Shown one piece after another: positions 33,856 through 43,148 of a DNA stretch of 64,000 bases. Source of the DNA: CBDCFV01 sp965261795. GTDB lineage: Bacteria > Chloroflexota > Dehalococcoidia > Lucifugimonadales > UBA3495. The stretch lies in assembly GCA_965261795.1 (NCBI GenBank), contig OZ253476.1, forward strand, positions 1,426,001-1,490,000, in the 5' to 3' direction. The notes beneath the pieces were generated by a model. It worked only from the letters and a program-made list of their open reading frames with translations, was not told the origin of the DNA and made no database searches. Position 1 is the stretch's first letter. Every line of letters begins with the position of its first letter. Both the position numbers and the translations under genes were made by a program.

Positions 33856-34800
33856 ATGACACAGAATCAAACGCTTGGACCCGGCGGCGTGGTTGTGCTG
33901 GGTGGAATCAACATAGATCTGGTCGCTATGACCGGCCGCTTTCCCCAAGCCGGTGAGACCGTGGTTGGGGACCGGTTCCTGACATACCCCGGAGGAAAGG
34001 GGGCCAACCAAGCGGTGGCCGCCGCCCGGATGGGAGCGCGAACGGCGCTGGTCGGCAGGGTAGGAAGCGATTCGTTCGGCGAGCAACTGAAGGAGTCCTT
34101 GGCGGGCAACGGCATAGACATTTCCGGGGTGGGCGTTACCCCGGATACCACTACCGGCATCGCAATGATCGAGATAGACGCATCCGCCCAAAACCGCATT
34201 GTCCAAGTATTGGGGGCCAACGCCACTTGCGGCGAGGTGGAGGCTTACCAAGTACGCCAAGCGTTGATAGACGCCTCGGCCCTGTTGTTACAATTGGAAG
34301 TCTCCGCTGAACTATCCCTCCAAGTAGCACGAGAGGCCTTTTCCAATGGCAAAACAGTGATTTTTGACCCCGGCCCCGTGCGAGAGTTCCCCCGGGAGTT
34401 TTACTCTTGCTGCTCTGTGATCACCCCTAATGAGACTGAGGTGCAGTCCCTGGTCGGGTTTTCGGTAGTGGACAGGGAGTCCGCGGCGCAAGCGGCGGGG
34501 CACTTGTTGAGCCTGGGGGTCAAGACTGCGGTGATAAAGTTGGGAGCCCAAGGCGTGTACTACGCGACTACCGAAGGGGGGGACTACTTGCCGCCCTTCC
34601 GAGTACAGGCCGTGGACTCAGTAGCCGCCGGGGATGCGTTTAACGGCGCCCTGGCGGTATCTCTTGCCGAGGGCAGGGACCTGGTGGATTCGGTCCGGGT
34701 TGCGGCTGCCGCTGGAGCATTGGCCGTTACCAAGTCAGGCGCGCAAGACTCCATGCCGTTCAGGCACGAGGTGGAGCAGTTGATTCGCATTTCAAGGTAA
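33856..34800 (+). CDS. rbsK: Ribokinase (PfkB family)
   Basis: 314 residues. The PfkB signatures are YPGGKGANQAVAAARMG near residues 41-57 and DSVAAGDAFNGAL near residues 255-267, the latter with the catalytic Asp and anion hole. GGINIDLVAMTGRFPQAGETVVGD is the typical ribokinase N-terminus. It phosphorylates ribose or a related sugar. No ABC ribose transporter is nearby. Upstream, gtgtaaaat may be an extended -10. Confidence 0.88.
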   Translation: MTQNQTLGPGGVVVLGGINIDLVAMTGRFPQAGETVVGDRFLTYPGGKGANQAVAAARMGARTALVGRVGSDSFGEQLKESLAGNGIDISGVGVTPDTTTGIAMIEIDASAQNRIVQVLGANATCGEVEAYQVRQALIDASALLLQLEVSAELSLQVAREAFSNGKTVIFDPGPVREFPREFYSCCSVITPNETEVQSLVGFSVVDRESAAQAAGHLLSLGVKTAVIKLGAQGVYYATTEGGDYLPPFRVQAVDSVAAGDAFNGALAVSLAEGRDLVDSVRVAAAAGALAVTKSGAQDSMPFRHEVEQLIRISR

Positions 34801-34823
34801 ACGCTCGCGAAATCAGCCAAGGC

Positions 34824-34841
34824 CCACGCGCTTATGCGTGG
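34824..34841 (+). terminator. Possible terminator after ribokinase
   Basis: ccacgc and gcgtgg pair around a six-base loop, 24 bases after the ribokinase stop. It is followed by gtgttgt without a run of U. It lies between convergent genes. Confidence 0.4.
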
Positions 34842-34863
34842 TGTTGTCGTCAGCAGGGGCTCA

Positions 34864-36255
34864 TCACCTGAGCATCGACGTCAACTCAGTCACAGACCCC
34901 AGGTCCTGCAACCCATAGATACGTTCTATGACCTTCGCTTGGTCCGCATCCGATAGCAGCCCGCGGGCGCAATCCCCAAACTTGTCGGCCAACTCCTCCC
35001 GGGTCATGGGCCGCTCGGGAGTTCCACGAGAGGAAGACGCCTCTTGGGAAAGTACCGTCCCGTCCCTCAACTCCACCTCCACCAAGCTGCGTATTCTCTG
35101 GAACCCCAAGGCCTCAAGCCCTTCGTGCAGGTAGGGCGTTACCCGCGACATCATCTCCCGTACGTCGGGGCGAAGCACCACTTCGTCGGTAAACTGCTCA
35201 ATGCCGCCGCGCCCCTCCAGCACCAGGATTCCCATGCAGAATGGGATGCTGAACTTGGCTTGCAACTCGTTGACGGGCTCGGCATACCGTAAGGCCGCCA
35301 GCACGTTGGATGTAGTGCCCAAACGTACTGCTGCGACGTTCTCCGTTTTAACGTCGTGTTCCCGAAGCAAGTCGATCATGGCGTCCATTGAAGGGTGGGC
35401 CAGTGATCCGCATGGATATGGCTTGATCGACACCCCCGGGTCCACCAGCGAATACGGGTTGCCCAACTTGCCCTGTATCGCCTCGGCATCGACCCCGCTG
35501 CCGGCAACCTGGAAGAACCCCCAAGGCCCGTCCAGGGCCTCCGGCGCCGTGCGGTAGCCCATTCGGGCAAGTTGGGCGGAGACTATGCCGCCTTGCGCAG
35601 CCGCTCCGGCGTGGTATGGCTTGGTCATGGTGCCGAAGGCGGCCCGTATTCCGGCGCTCTTGCTTGCCGCGATGCCCAAGGCGTGGCGTATGGTTTCCGC
35701 ATCCAAACCGTACAATTTAGATGCCGCCGCAGCCGCTCCGAATATGCCTATGGTGCCCGTGGAGTGAAAGCCGTTTTGATAGTGGTATGGCTTGATTGCC
35801 TCGGCCATTTTGCAAGCTACCTCGACGCCGCAGGAATAGGCCGCCAGCAGGTCGCTGCCGCTGGCGTCAACCTCCTCCGCAACAGGGACCGCTGCGGAAA
35901 GGACGGGCGTAGTCGGGTGGGTCAACAGTCCGTACACCCGGTCCGGCAACGACGAAATCTGCGTGTCGTCGAAGTCCAGCGCGTGGCCGCCCACGCCGTT
36001 GGCCAAGGCGGCGTACTCCGCAGGGAGCGTGATGCTGCCGCCCATTACGGTTGACTTACCCTTTACGCCAAGGGTGTCGATGTAACGCCGGATCAGTTCG
36101 GTGCAATCGGCCGAATAACCCGAAAGGGTAACGCCGATGCCGTCGATCACTGCCTCCTTGGCGCGCCGGAGCATGTCCTCCGGCATATCTTCGTACTTGA
36201 CCGAGCTTATATAGGCCGCCAGTTCCTCGGTCAGTGACTCGTAATTGCCTGCCAT
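34864..36255 (-). CDS. MmgE/PrpD family protein
   Basis: 463 residues from the ATG behind cggaggcttac; the open frame extends 23 codons further. The family contains 2-methylcitrate dehydratase and cis-aconitate decarboxylase. The all-helical N-terminal domain has DGIGVTLSGYSADC and GHALDFDDTQ near residues 37-100. Mid-sequence contains FHSTGTIGIFGAAAAASKLYGL and KPYHAGAAAQGG. It probably dehydrates or decarboxylates a hydroxy-tricarboxylate-like acid. A true propionate pathway partner (prpB, prpC) is not seen. Confidence 0.9.
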   Translation of the reverse strand: MAGNYESLTEELAAYISSVKYEDMPEDMLRRAKEAVIDGIGVTLSGYSADCTELIRRYIDTLGVKGKSTVMGGSITLPAEYAALANGVGGHALDFDDTQISSLPDRVYGLLTHPTTPVLSAAVPVAEEVDASGSDLLAAYSCGVEVACKMAEAIKPYHYQNGFHSTGTIGIFGAAAAASKLYGLDAETIRHALGIAASKSAGIRAAFGTMTKPYHAGAAAQGGIVSAQLARMGYRTAPEALDGPWGFFQVAGSGVDAEAIQGKLGNPYSLVDPGVSIKPYPCGSLAHPSMDAMIDLLREHDVKTENVAAVRLGTTSNVLAALRYAEPVNELQAKFSIPFCMGILVLEGRGGIEQFTDEVVLRPDVREMMSRVTPYLHEGLEALGFQRIRSLVEVELRDGTVLSQEASSSRGTPERPMTREELADKFGDCARGLLSDADQAKVIERIYGLQDLGSVTELTSMLR

Positions 36256-36354
36256 GTGCGTAAGCCTCCGGTTGACGGGATTCCTCGAGGGACAATCGAC
36301 ATGCGCGACCGTCCATGGGGACATGATAGCCCATGATGGTATGATGAGGAAGTT

Positions 36355-36852
36355 ATGACGCCCAACGACAGGTTTTGCCCATCTTGCGCCACGCCTCTTG
36401 AGACTAAGGAGGTCGCGGGCAAGGGACGACCCAGTTGCCCGGAATGCGGGCGGGTGGTCTTTTACGATCCCAAGGTAGCCGCTATCTGCATCGTAGAACG
36501 CGGCGATACACTATTACTGGTCCGCCGCGGCAACGAGCCGGGTTACGGCCTGTGGAGCCTGCCCGGTGGCTACGTCGACCGGGGCGAGGTGGTGGAAAAA
36601 GCCGCTGTCAGAGAGGTATGGGAAGAGACCGGGCTGGACGTGGAAATAAAGGAATTGATCGGCCTCTTTTCAGAGGAGGGGCAGGCTGTGATGGTGGCGG
36701 CCTACTCCGCAGTCGAACTGGGCGGGGCGTTGACGTTGGGGCCGGAGACCTTGGACGTTGGATTCTTTGGAGACGACGACTTGCCGCCCCTGGCCTTTCC
36801 CCGGGACGGGCAAATCTGGTCCCGATGGCGCGCCCGCAATAACCGGCTGTAA
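36355..36852 (+). CDS. NUDIX hydrolase with N-terminal zinc ribbon
   Basis: 165 residues. The N-terminus has two Cys pairs, CPSC and CPEC (residues 7-10 and 30-33), forming a zinc ribbon like NudC. The NUDIX box GGYVDRGEVVEKAAVREVWEETG lies at about residues 65-87 with the REVWEE core intact. It probably hydrolyses a nucleoside-diphosphate-linked substrate such as ADP-ribose or NADH. It lacks the full NudC N-terminal domain. The ATG has an aggaag site. Confidence 0.92.
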   Translation: MTPNDRFCPSCATPLETKEVAGKGRPSCPECGRVVFYDPKVAAICIVERGDTLLLVRRGNEPGYGLWSLPGGYVDRGEVVEKAAVREVWEETGLDVEIKELIGLFSEEGQAVMVAAYSAVELGGALTLGPETLDVGFFGDDDLPPLAFPRDGQIWSRWRARNNRL

Positions 36853-36904
36853 AATACCTTCTCATAGGATGTAGTATAACTGCCAGGGAGCACAACACCC
36901 ATTT

Positions 36905-37678
36905 ATGACGACCATCAATAACATCGCCGACATCGTTAGAATCATCCGGGAACAGCCTGAGTGGGCCGATGCTATTCGAAGTATCCTGCTGAGCCAGGAA
37001 CTGCTGGAGTTGCCGGAGCGATTCGCCAAGTTTGTTCAACGAGTGGACCAGAAATTCGATGCCATTGACCAGAGGTTCGACGACCTCACTCAAGATATGA
37101 ATGCCCGGTTCCAGGAAGTGGATGCCCGGTTCCAGGAAGTGGATGCCCGGTTCCAGGAAGTGGATGCCCGGTTCCAGGAAGTGAATGCCCAACTCCAGGA
37201 AGTGAATGCCCAACTCCAAGGCATGAATGCACGATTCAATCGACTGGAAGGACAGATAGGCAACCTGAACGGCTACGTCTACGAGCAAAGGGTGAGAAAC
37301 GGGGCGCTTGTGCGGGCCAAGAACATCCTGGGTTTGGAAGACCCTCAACTGGCCTTGACACGGGACACCGGCCGAACAGTCGAATTGGATAGGCTCGTCA
37401 ACCGGGCGCTGTCGTCCGGCGTCATTTCTCCGGAACAGGAAGAGGAATTGCAGGAAACGGACATCATCATCGCAGGCGCAGGCAACCGCCATGCAGCCAT
37501 TGAAGTATCTGTTACGGCTGACAATAGCGACATCCAACGAGCAAGGCTGCGCGCAGACATCCTCGCCAACGTTACCGAGGGAGAAGTTACGCCGGTGATA
37601 ATCACTGCCAACCTGAACGAGCCGCAACGTCTGTTCGCGGAAAATCAGGCCGTAACCATATTTACCATGAAAAACTGA
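36905..37678 (+). CDS. Coiled-coil protein with heptad DNA repeats and possible nuclease-like C-terminus
   Basis: 257 residues. Residues 1-60 are helical, residues 66-115 form a run of identical heptads (NARFQEV, then DARFQEV) and slightly diverged NAQLQEV, and residues 120-257 a globular domain. In the latter, DIIIAG followed by AAIEVSVTADNSDIQRARLRADIL resembles the D...(E/V)xS pattern of PD-(D/E)XK-type nucleases in DUF3782-like proteins; the catalytic Lys is not evident. Each heptad is encoded by a 21-bp tandem repeat (37100-37246), so coil length can change by slippage without frameshift. Confidence 0.75.
   Translation: MTTINNIADIVRIIREQPEWADAIRSILLSQELLELPERFAKFVQRVDQKFDAIDQRFDDLTQDMNARFQEVDARFQEVDARFQEVDARFQEVNAQLQEVNAQLQGMNARFNRLEGQIGNLNGYVYEQRVRNGALVRAKNILGLEDPQLALTRDTGRTVELDRLVNRALSSGVISPEQEEELQETDIIIAGAGNRHAAIEVSVTADNSDIQRARLRADILANVTEGEVTPVIITANLNEPQRLFAENQAVTIFTMKN
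37100..37246 (+). repeat. Seven 21-bp tandem repeats encoding coiled-coil heptads
   Basis: The unit (a/g)atgcccggttccaggaagtg occurs four times almost exactly, then three progressively diverged units follow. The 21-bp period equals one heptad. Confidence 0.95.
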
Positions 37679-37755
37679 GGTAATCCGGCCCCGGCAACTC
37701 CTGGACGCCGCGGCGCTTGGGAAACCCCTTAGGAGCAGACCCCGTTGGAGACCGC

Positions 37756-38457
37756 TTGCCGCTGAATACGGTTCTGAGGCAGTTGCCCCGGCTGGCTTTG
37801 GACCTGCTGTTCCCGTTAACCTGTTTGGGATGCCAGCGCGAAGGCAAGCTCCTGTGCCAAGCCTGCGCCGATAAGTTGCCCCGCCTCAAGACGCCTTACT
37901 GCCGCGTTTGTGCCGAGCCCAACGTCCGCTCCCTATGCAGATGGTGCTCTAGCATTGCCCCGGCGTTCGACGGCTTGCGCGCGCCTTACCTGATGGAAGG
38001 ACCTCTCCGGGAAGCAGTCCACGCCCTGAAGTACCGCGGCGTCAGGGCCGCCGCTCCGCAGTTGGCTGACCTTTTGGCGGATTTCCTGAAGTCGCATTCC
38101 GTACCGGGGGAGGAGCTTGTTCCGGTGTGCCTGCACCCTCGACGGCTTCGAGAGCGCGGCTACAACCAGTCCGCATTGCTGGTCAAGGAGCTATCTAAAC
38201 GCACCGGCCTTCCCATCAACGAAGGCTCCCTGATTCGTATCAAAGATTCACTGCCCCAGGTCCGGGTCGCCTCCCGCGAGCAACGCCGGGAGAACGTGTC
38301 CGGCAGCTTCCAATGCACGGACGACATGACCGGGCGGAAGCTCATCCTGGTTGACGACGTAGCAACCACCGGCAGCACCCTCTCCGCCTGCGCCGCCGCC
38401 CTGAAGGCCGCCGGAGCCGCATCGGTATGGGCGCTGGTATTGGCCAGAGAAGGCTGA
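37756..38457 (+). CDS. comF: ComF family protein (phosphoribosyltransferase-like)
   Basis: 233 residues from TTG at 37756 with ggag five bases upstream; a longer frame from 37717 is open. The N-terminus has two zinc-finger pairs (CLGC, CQAC and CRVC, CRWC, residues ~20-60), then a PRTase fold with LILVDDVATTGSTLSACAAAL near the C-terminus, which binds PRPP in active enzymes. HPRRLRERGYNQS is the usual ComF block. ComF proteins assist DNA uptake/competence; other competence genes are not in the window. Confidence 0.92.
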   Translation: MPLNTVLRQLPRLALDLLFPLTCLGCQREGKLLCQACADKLPRLKTPYCRVCAEPNVRSLCRWCSSIAPAFDGLRAPYLMEGPLREAVHALKYRGVRAAAPQLADLLADFLKSHSVPGEELVPVCLHPRRLRERGYNQSALLVKELSKRTGLPINEGSLIRIKDSLPQVRVASREQRRENVSGSFQCTDDMTGRKLILVDDVATTGSTLSACAAALKAAGAASVWALVLAREG

Positions 38458-38663
38458 TTCCACTGGGAAGTTCCTACTGCTAAGCCCGGGGTCTTCCGCT
38501 TCGTTTACAGGTCGTCGAGGCACTATCGGCCGACGAAATACATAGATTGACAACCGTGGGGCGGTCTGGTGAAATTACGATGCACCCCAGGCGGCGGCAG
38601 ATAGCCTACTTGGCTTGGCTCGCTGCCTTAAACGACCATTTTGTAGATTTGGAGGTAACGACG

Positions 38664-39653
38664 ATGGCGGACAAAACGTTGATATACGTCGGCGCGGAAT
38701 CCAGCGGCCTGTACCGGAAAGAGGCCAACGACTCCCGTTGGGAAAACCTCACCCGCGGCATGGCCCCGGCGGCCCAAGCGCGTGCTATTGCAATTCATCC
38801 TGACAACTCCGAAGTAATGTTCGCGGGCACCCAGCGCGGCATCTTCCGCAGCAAGGACCGGGGCGACAACTGGGAGCGGATGAACATGCCCGAAGGCCGC
38901 GTCGTGTGGTCCATCAAGTTCCACCCGAATGACACCAATATCATGTTCTTGGGCACCGAGGGCAGCGAGGTGTTCAGGAGCGACGACGGCGGGGAGAATT
39001 GGCAGTACCAAGCCACCATCTCCAACCCCGACCAAGTGCAGATGGCCTTTGCTACCCGCATCCTCGGTATAGGCATAGAGGCCAAAGACCCCAACCACAT
39101 GTATGCCGCCTTGGAGGTTGGCGGCGCCGCCCGCAGTTCCGACGCTGGCAAGTCCTGGCAAATAGTGAACAAGAACTTCGCCGATGACGTAGACCTGATG
39201 GACCTGCATGGCGTTGCCGTCGGCGCGGCTGATTCCAGCGCCGTGTTCATTTCTAACCGCGTCGGGGTGTGGCGGACCCGCGACAGGGGCGAAAACTGGG
39301 AGAACCTCCAATTCGAGCGGTTCTCAAATATCATGTACTCACGCGGTATCCAAGCATCCCCCAGCGATCCCAACACCCTGTACGCCTGCGTAGGCTTGAA
39401 CTTCGGCAGCGAAGAGGGCGGCGTACTGCGCACCACCGACTTGGGTGAGACTTGGGAGCGGTTCGACAAGGGTATCAGCCCGCAAAGCACCACCTTCGGC
39501 GTGGCTATCAACGCCGCGCAGCCCGATCAGGTTTATTTCTGCACCCGCCGCGGCCAGGTCTTCGGCACCCACAACGGCGGCGCAAGCTGGCAGGAACACC
39601 CCGTGCCTGAAAGCGCTGCCAGCGTCATCAGCGTGGCTTGTAGCTCTGCTTAA
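38664..39653 (+). CDS. BNR/Asp-box repeat beta-propeller protein
   Basis: 329 residues from the ATG behind ggaggt; an upstream extension is open but unlikely. It contains about six Asp-box motifs of the S/T-x-D-x-G-x-x-W type: FRSKDRGDNW, FRSDDGGENW, ARSSDAGKSW, WRTRDRGENW, LRTTDLGETW and FGTHNGGASW, spaced ~50 residues, giving a six-bladed propeller. No signal peptide or catalytic residues are visible. Similar proteins occur in glycosidases, sortilin and photosystem assembly factors; here it is probably a binding scaffold. Confidence 0.87.
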   Translation: MADKTLIYVGAESSGLYRKEANDSRWENLTRGMAPAAQARAIAIHPDNSEVMFAGTQRGIFRSKDRGDNWERMNMPEGRVVWSIKFHPNDTNIMFLGTEGSEVFRSDDGGENWQYQATISNPDQVQMAFATRILGIGIEAKDPNHMYAALEVGGAARSSDAGKSWQIVNKNFADDVDLMDLHGVAVGAADSSAVFISNRVGVWRTRDRGENWENLQFERFSNIMYSRGIQASPSDPNTLYACVGLNFGSEEGGVLRTTDLGETWERFDKGISPQSTTFGVAINAAQPDQVYFCTRRGQVFGTHNGGASWQEHPVPESAASVISVACSSA

Positions 39654-39700
39654 CCGCAACCGGTCAGGCGCATCAGGGCAACGGCGGAGAGAGGAACACT

Positions 39701-40864
39701 ATGGTTGATACGGCGCACCAGGACTTCATAGCCAACGCCGTAGCCCTGATGCCGACAATCCGTCAATACCGGGAAGAATTGGACTCCGGTACCAGCTTGC
39801 CGGCGGGCCTGGCCCGGGAACTCAATAAAGCCGGGCTGTTCCAACTGGCGTTGCCGCGCTCCATGGGTGGTCCGGAGTCCGATCCACTTACCTCTTTCCG
39901 GGTCATAGAAGAGCTTTCCAGGGTGGACGGGTCCGTCGGCTGGTGCGCCATGCTGTCCAGTTCCTGCTCTCTCTTCGCCGGATGGCTCAAGGCGGACGTG
40001 GGGCGGGCTATGTTCGGGCAACCCCCGGATTTCCGCATGGCCGGCTCCATACGCCCTCAAGGCGAGGCGTTAGTCGTGGACGGTGGTTACCGTCTGCGGG
40101 GCCGATGGGACTACGCCAGTGGGGTACACCACGCCAACTGGTTGCTGTGCACCTGTAAAATAGTTGACGCCAACGGCCCTCTTACTAACCCGGACGGCTC
40201 TCCTCAAATCCGTACTCTGCTGGCGCCTGCGGAAGCCGCCGTCCTCCACGATACTTGGTCGGTCGTGGGCCTGCGGGCCACCGGCAGCCACGACTTCGAG
40301 TTAGCCAACGTTTTTGTGCCTGAAGAGCACAGCTACGCCTTGTTCAATCCCGCCCACGAGCAAGGCCCCCTCTACCATTCCCGGTTCACACTGGTTGCCG
40401 CATGGACGCCCATAGCCGGCAACACGTTGGGAATGGCCCGCGGCGCAATGGATGCCTTCGTAGAACTTGCCACCGGTGCGGGCACCACCATGTCCGACAC
40501 CCGTCTCAGGGACCGCCCCATGGTTCAGACCAAGGTAGCCGAGGCGGAAGCCATGATCGGCAGCGCGCGGGCTTATCTATTGGACGCCGTGGGGGCCGCA
40601 TGGGACGCGGTGTGCAATGGACATCCCGGTCCCGAAATAGCCTTAGCCAGGCTGGCCATAACAAACGCCATGAGGGAATCAGTCAAGGCTATAGACCTGC
40701 TTTTTCACGCTGCCGGGACCAACGCAATACACCGCCGGTATCCCTTGGAGCGGTTCTTCCGGGATGTCCACGTAGCGGTGCAACACGTTAGCGGCCTGCC
40801 CTCCAACTTCGACTCGGCCGGCCAGGCGCTGCTGGGACTCCGCCCCAGCGACCCCGGTTGGTAG
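39701..40864 (+). CDS. Acyl-CoA-dehydrogenase-fold flavin monooxygenase-like protein
   Basis: 387 residues. The three-domain acyl-CoA dehydrogenase fold is clear: LFQLALPRSMGGPESDPLTSFRVIEELSRVDGSVGWCAML at residues 45-85, a flavin-binding beta domain with WSVVGLRATGSHDFELANVFVPEEHSY near 184-210, and a helical C-terminal domain with DLLFHAAGTNAIHRRYPLERFFRDVHVAVQHV. The GLRATGSHD motif and the absence of a catalytic Glu resemble the HsaA/HpaB-type group D flavin monooxygenases rather than dehydrogenases. A flavin reductase partner is not adjacent. The start has a gagagg site. Confidence 0.85.
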   Translation: MVDTAHQDFIANAVALMPTIRQYREELDSGTSLPAGLARELNKAGLFQLALPRSMGGPESDPLTSFRVIEELSRVDGSVGWCAMLSSSCSLFAGWLKADVGRAMFGQPPDFRMAGSIRPQGEALVVDGGYRLRGRWDYASGVHHANWLLCTCKIVDANGPLTNPDGSPQIRTLLAPAEAAVLHDTWSVVGLRATGSHDFELANVFVPEEHSYALFNPAHEQGPLYHSRFTLVAAWTPIAGNTLGMARGAMDAFVELATGAGTTMSDTRLRDRPMVQTKVAEAEAMIGSARAYLLDAVGAAWDAVCNGHPGPEIALARLAITNAMRESVKAIDLLFHAAGTNAIHRRYPLERFFRDVHVAVQHVSGLPSNFDSAGQALLGLRPSDPGW

Positions 40865-40890
40865 TCTTGAAGCGGGTAATCCGTAACCCG

Positions 40891-41553
40891 CTAAGGCTCG
40901 CTCCTGTCCCAGTCCGGCATAGTGAAGTATCCCACCTCTGGAAGGTCCACCATCGTCTCCAGTCCCTGGGCCCGCTTTAACCGTTGGATGTTGTAGAGAT
41001 GGGTCGTGTGCTCGAAGTACCGGTGACGGAGCGTGTTCTCCAGGCTTGCGAAAATCTTGGATGAATCGCCGGGGTTTTCGCGTAGTCCCCTGGGGAACAA
41101 CTGCGGATAGTTCACCATCACGCCGTTGTTGTCCAACTCCACCTCTTTGGCCTTCAGCGATCCCACCGTCTCAGCCGAAATCACCGTCCACCAGAGGTCC
41201 AGTGCTTCGCGCAGCTTTCCCAGAATAGAATCGATCTCCCAGTATACGTTTTCGTCCAGACGCCGGTCGTGCGGCGACTCCACAATCCTGTCCAATTCCT
41301 CGCCGTTGGGCAGGCCGTCGGGAAACAGTATGTTACCCCACCGCTGCCAGCACCAACGGAAATCGCCGGATGCCATGTGACTCAGGTTGCGGCGGATGCT
41401 CCACCCGCTCCAACCCCACCGATCGGACTCAAAGTCCAGTTGTTCATCAGTAAGCCCCCGCACTTCCAAGGAAGCCCACTCGTATATCTGATTTTCAAAC
41501 TCAGGGAATAACGCCGTCCCCGGCGCATTGTCGGGCAACTGCTCGGTCGCCAT
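40891..41553 (-). CDS. DinB-like protein
   Basis: 220 residues with the four-helix DinB/YfiT pattern: GWSGWSIRRNLSHMASGDFRWCWQRW around residues 46-71 and a C-terminal RHRYFEHTTHLYNIQRLKRAQG with the His residues that usually bind a metal. Such proteins act as thiol-dependent transferases or are of unknown role. The ATG has aggaggac. It converges with the acyl-CoA-dehydrogenase-fold gene and is followed upstream by another unknown gene on the same strand. Confidence 0.7.
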   Translation of the reverse strand: MATEQLPDNAPGTALFPEFENQIYEWASLEVRGLTDEQLDFESDRWGWSGWSIRRNLSHMASGDFRWCWQRWGNILFPDGLPNGEELDRIVESPHDRRLDENVYWEIDSILGKLREALDLWWTVISAETVGSLKAKEVELDNNGVMVNYPQLFPRGLRENPGDSSKIFASLENTLRHRYFEHTTHLYNIQRLKRAQGLETMVDLPEVGYFTMPDWDRSEP

Positions 41554-41600
41554 ATCTTCAGTCCTCCTGGCCCCCGGCTTCTTTCACACCGGGGAGTATA

Positions 41601-42191
41601 TTAAGCGTCGTAGGGTTTCACCCAAGTCTCCGACCAAGCCAAGCAAGCGGTGCTGCTGACTCTGTCTCCCCTCATCTCCTGGTACACATTGCCCTCCGCC
41701 ACATCGCCATTGCAGGTTATCTGCGCCCTGCGGGCGGGTACAAAGCAACTGTAAACGCCGTGGGCCCTGCCCGGGGTGCCGCCTGCCGGGGAAACCAGCA
41801 TATAGGGTTCGCCGAAATCGTACCAACTCAACGCGATAGTCTCTTCGTCGCTTTCCACCGACTCAGTCCAGAACGACCGCCCGTCGCCGGACTTGATGAA
41901 CTCCGCCGTAATCACCGGCGTGTCCTGGTCGGCGAATTCCGGGAACAGCATGGACTCTATCTCCCCCTGCAGCCAGCGGGCAAGCCCGATATTGTCCGAA
42001 TATATCCTGACTTCATCGTCAAAAAGTTCGCTTTTGATGTACAGCACATGACCGGGGCCGGCGGGGGACAGCAGGATGCGCCAGTGGCTCACCCTAGTAG
42101 ACGACGGCCCGCCCTCCTCTTGCGCCAAGCGGATAAAGGAATTTTCGCCGGTAAGCCGTACTTGGTTGGGGTCCGTGGGGTTGGTAGTCAT
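41601..42191 (-). CDS. Conserved-looking protein of unknown function
   Basis: 196 residues, acidic, ATG behind ggaggttaattc. It is predicted to be beta-rich with repeated aromatic-containing strands (HWRILLSPAGPGHVLYIKSELFDDEVRIYSDN; TIALSWYDFGEPYMLVSP). No signal peptide or motif is recognised. It is separated by 13 bases from PhzF on the same strand and by 47 from DinB, so it may be in a three-gene unit. No function is proposed. Confidence 0.65.
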   Translation of the reverse strand: MTTNPTDPNQVRLTGENSFIRLAQEEGGPSSTRVSHWRILLSPAGPGHVLYIKSELFDDEVRIYSDNIGLARWLQGEIESMLFPEFADQDTPVITAEFIKSGDGRSFWTESVESDEETIALSWYDFGEPYMLVSPAGGTPGRAHGVYSCFVPARRAQITCNGDVAEGNVYQEMRGDRVSSTACLAWSETWVKPYDA

Positions 42192-42204
42192 GAATTAACC
42201 TCCG

Positions 42205-43011
42205 TTAAAAGCTATACAATATATTGCCTCGTATGACCGTTACCGCCTTTCCGAGAATATCGACCCTGTCATCCTTCGCTCGCACCTTCAGAAACCCGCC
42301 CCTGGCCGAGGCTTGGTAGCAGTCCAACTCGGCCTTGCCCAGTTTATCGGACCAGAAGGGCGCTAGGCTGCAGTGGGCTACTCCGGTCACCGGGTCTTCA
42401 TTAATGCCGATTTCCGGGTGGAAATACCTGGAAACAAAGTCCACCAGCGGCGAGGTGCTTTTCGCCGTCGCCACGATTCCGCCAAAGCCCCCTTGGCGCA
42501 TCAACTCGAAGTTTGGGCGCAGCGCCCGTATCGCGTCATCCGACTCAAGCTCAGCCAAAAAACCGCCCGCCTCAATCCGGTATACGTCCTTTGGAACAGT
42601 CCCCAGCGCCTCCTCGAGGCCCTTGGGGCTGTCCGCCGGCGTCACCGGGCGAGCGGGGAAGTCCAAGCACACCCAACTGTCCGCGTTGCTCGCGCGCAGC
42701 ACTCCGGCCTTGGCATGGAACACAATCGCGTCGTCCTCGCCAACCAATCCCTGTTCCCAGAGTATGTGGGCCGACGACAGGGTGGCGTGTCCGCAGATGG
42801 GGACCTCAGTTTGCGGAGTAAAGTAACGAATCTCGTACCCCTTTTCCGCCTTTACCAGAAAGGCCGTTTCTGACACGTTCATCTCCCGGGCTACGTGCTG
42901 CATCCACGAGTCGATGGCAGGCTCGTCCAGAATGCAAACGCCCGCCGGGTTCCCTTGGTACGGTTGGTCGGTGAACGCGTCTACTTGGAATATCTCCGTT
43001 GCTCGCCTCAT
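42205..43011 (-). CDS. PhzF-family isomerase-like protein
   Basis: 268 residues from the internal ATG (a TTG 7 codons earlier is possible). The PhzF/DAPEP pattern is present: QVDAFTDQPYQGNPAGVCILDEP near residues 9-31, YFTPQTEVPICGHATLSSAHILWEQG near residues 60-85, and a C-terminal RYFHPEIGINEDPVTGVAHCSLAPFW repeat of the fold. The conserved Glu used in PhzF isomerisation corresponds to the Asp/Glu region around QGNPAG but is not certain here. No phenazine genes are nearby; the family commonly has unrelated functions. Confidence 0.9.
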   Translation of the reverse strand: MRRATEIFQVDAFTDQPYQGNPAGVCILDEPAIDSWMQHVAREMNVSETAFLVKAEKGYEIRYFTPQTEVPICGHATLSSAHILWEQGLVGEDDAIVFHAKAGVLRASNADSWVCLDFPARPVTPADSPKGLEEALGTVPKDVYRIEAGGFLAELESDDAIRALRPNFELMRQGGFGGIVATAKSTSPLVDFVSRYFHPEIGINEDPVTGVAHCSLAPFWSDKLGKAELDCYQASARGGFLKVRAKDDRVDILGKAVTVIRGNILYSF

Positions 43012-43148
43012 ATCTGATCTGGACTCCAGCACTGCTCGGATAGGTCAAGGCCATGCCCGGTGATGTGGACTTCGCGCAAAATTGGGGCCGTCCGGTAAAG
43101 GGCGGCCCCAACACGTTCGATCGAATTCGGCGCTGCTAAAGGGCCTGG

